The notes beneath the pieces were generated by a model. The model was not told where the DNA came from and did not search any database. It worked only from the letters and a program-made list of their open reading frames with translations. Made by a program: the position numbers and the translations under genes. A DNA stretch of 29,841 nt from UBA11710 sp049287025 (GTDB lineage Bacteria; Patescibacteriota; Patescibacteriia; Magasanikbacterales; UBA922), in assembly GCA_049287025.1 (NCBI GenBank), contig JBAQFA010000010.1, forward strand, positions 1 to 29,841, written 5' to 3'. Position 1 is the first letter of the stretch; the number at the start of each line of letters is the position of its first letter. Of this stretch, positions 28,470-29,841 are shown one piece after another.

Positions 28470-28799
28470 ATGTTCTTACAAAACCTCATTCCCCAACTTC
28501 CCCAGACCATGTCTGAAACTATAATTTATGTAGTAGCTTTTTTGGGAATCATCCTCCTTGGTTATGGCATATTTTTAGAAAGTGAACGCCGTCAAGATGT
28601 CATTTTTATGCTTGGCAGTGGCAGTTTATTTATTTATGCCTTATCTATTAATAATTTAATCTTTACCATTGCCATGGCTGTTTTATTTTTAGCTACTCTA
28701 ACTGAGTTTGTAGAAATCATGATTGGCATACATGTAGACCATAATAAATATGATTTAAAACAAATCATTCGTGACGGTAGAAAAATTTTTAAAAAATAA
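28470..28799 (+). CDS. Small three-TM membrane protein (copy 2)
   Basis: A 109-residue paralogue of the gene before it. It has three predicted helices (about 17-34, 45-60, 62-84) and the shared GIFLESERRQDVIFMLGS loop. It has an N-terminal extension of about 12 residues and a soluble C-terminal tail of about 25 residues, HVDHNKYDLKQIIRDGRK, that copy 1 lacks. Function is unknown. The palindromic repeat lies between the two copies. Confidence 0.75.
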   Translation: MFLQNLIPQLPQTMSETIIYVVAFLGIILLGYGIFLESERRQDVIFMLGSGSLFIYALSINNLIFTIAMAVLFLATLTEFVEIMIGIHVDHNKYDLKQIIRDGRKIFKK

Positions 28800-28839
28800 A
28801 AAGTACTTTTAACTTTCTACTTTAAACTTTTAACTCTTT

Positions 28840-29814
28840 ATGTTTAATATCATAACCATTGGTGATTCCACAGTTGATAATTTTATTATTATTGATGATG
28901 ACGAAGCTAGTTTGCAATGTGATTTAAACACTGACACCTGCAAATTATGTTTTAATTATGCAGACAAAATCCCCATAAAACACACAGCTCATGCGGTTGG
29001 TGGTAATGCAGCCAATATTGCGGTTGGCTGTAAAAAACTTGGTCTAAAATCGGCTATTTATACTGAGATTGGTGATGATATTAATGGCGAAATTATAAAA
29101 GATGAATTAGCCAAAGCCAAAGTTAGTCCTGAATTTATAAAAGTCCTACACAATCAAGATAGTCGTTATGCGGTAGTGTTAAATTATAAAAGTGAACGCA
29201 CCATTCTTTCTCACTATATAAAAAGAAAATATAAACTACCAAAATTAGCCAAAACTGATTGGATTTATTATAGTTCACTTTGTGGTGATATTACCCATGT
29301 CCAAAATAGCATTATTAAATATTTAAAAAATAATCCAAATACAAAATTAGCTGTTAATCCTGGCTCACACCAAATCAAAGCTTGTTCAACTGAACTAAAA
29401 AAAATTCTCCCTTTTACCTATTTATTGTTTGTAAACAAAGAAGAAGCCGGATGTCTGGTTGGTAAAAAATCTGATATTAAACAAATTATAAAATCTCTTC
29501 ATACTAAGGGTATTAAAATTGTGATAATAACCGACGGAACCAAGGGTGCAACTGCTTCTGATGGTAATAATATATATCACATGGCTATCTACCCAATCAA
29601 AGCGACAGGAAAAACTGGTGCGGGCGATGCTTTTGCTAGTGGGTTTTTGTCAGCTATCCACTATGATAAAAATATAGTTGAAGCCATGCAGTGGGGCACA
29701 GCCAATGCTGGTGGAGTAATCCAACAAATTGGCGCGCAAAAAGGTTTATTAAATAAAACTAGCTTAGAAAAATTGATCAAAAAATATCCTAAAGTAACAC
29801 CGAAAAAAATCTAA
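28840..29814 (+). CDS. PfkB-family carbohydrate kinase (ribokinase-like)
   Basis: A 324-residue ribokinase/PfkB-fold kinase. The N-terminus has IGDSTVDNF and AVGGNAANIAVGCKKLGLKS (PfkB signature 1). The centre has substrate-lid strands and VNPGSHQIK. The C-terminus has the anion-hole and catalytic block KATGKTGAGDAFASGFLSA (signature 2, GAGD with the base Asp), and the ATP-pocket segment IITDGTKGATASDG. It transfers phosphate from ATP to a sugar or sugar-like substrate; the exact substrate is unclear. A region near residues 29-42 (CDLNTDTCKLCFNYA) has three Cys in a short stretch. The gene ends 27 bp before the window edge. Confidence 0.88.
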   Translation: MFNIITIGDSTVDNFIIIDDDEASLQCDLNTDTCKLCFNYADKIPIKHTAHAVGGNAANIAVGCKKLGLKSAIYTEIGDDINGEIIKDELAKAKVSPEFIKVLHNQDSRYAVVLNYKSERTILSHYIKRKYKLPKLAKTDWIYYSSLCGDITHVQNSIIKYLKNNPNTKLAVNPGSHQIKACSTELKKILPFTYLLFVNKEEAGCLVGKKSDIKQIIKSLHTKGIKIVIITDGTKGATASDGNNIYHMAIYPIKATGKTGAGDAFASGFLSAIHYDKNIVEAMQWGTANAGGVIQQIGAQKGLLNKTSLEKLIKKYPKVTPKKI

Positions 29815-29841
29815 TCCAAAAACAGTAGAGCCGTGGCGTTG

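Overview
The window is AT-rich, gene-dense DNA that most resembles a Candidate Phyla Radiation (Patescibacteria) genome. The evidence is a T4SS-pilin-like small membrane protein, a four-helix-bundle (S23-type) protein, a lone Smr-domain protein, a LabA-like NYN protein, very short intergenic gaps, almost no Shine-Dalgarno sequences, and small GC-rich palindromes scattered between genes. Genes read through cleanly with the standard bacterial code: the ABC ATPase ends at a TGA that overlaps the next ATG. This argues against the code-25 lineages (Gracilibacteria, SR1). The exact lineage cannot be fixed from the sequence alone. There is no rRNA, CRISPR array, prophage or plasmid signature.

Layout. 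Positions 1-16956 are almost entirely minus strand. In transcription order the blocks are: (i) a seven-gene unit at 16956-10590 with a MacA-like membrane-fusion protein, LolD/MacB-type ATPase, MacB-type permease, a lipoprotein, an ECF sigma factor, a three-TM putative anti-sigma/regulator and a Met/Gly-rich secreted protein; (ii) a copper operon at 10352-6443 (CsoR-type repressor, HMA-DsbD-cupredoxin fusion, CopA ATPase) whose promoter has a CsoR-like operator between its -35 and -10; (iii) a pilin-like gene with a near-leaderless promoter; (iv) a hypothetical gene, recQ and a REP-associated tyrosine transposase (RAYT) that carries a palindrome inside its own coding sequence; (v) a small membrane-anchored protein and a large secreted M23 peptidase with Ig-like repeats, cut by the window edge.

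rlmH (17094-17570) is the only plus-strand gene in the left two thirds. Minus-strand genes resume at 17642-23481: Smr protein, a possible ADP-ribosyltransferase-like protein, tRNA-Leu(UAG) preceded by a broken copy of its own 5' half, and an rpsO - NYN - methyltransferase-like - pnp cluster. This is the classic rpsO-pnp pairing with two genes inserted.

From 23646 to the end all genes are on the plus strand: rpiB, a four-helix-bundle gene, an Rpe-like epimerase lacking one usual metal ligand, a thioredoxin-reductase-like enzyme, a UMPH-1 (cN-III) 5'-nucleotidase, a Nudix hydrolase, a VOC-family protein, two paralogous small membrane proteins and a PfkB-type sugar kinase. The divergent rpsO and rpiB promoters share one overlapping -35 element.

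No wholly new system is obvious. The most unusual signals are the tRNA-Leu half-duplication with its palindromes, the palindrome family linked to the RAYT (one copy flanked by an 11-bp direct repeat), the shared -35 divergent promoter, the operator-in-spacer copper promoter, and the uncharacterised sigma/MacAB-type operon. All family assignments were made by eye from protein motifs; no database search was run.
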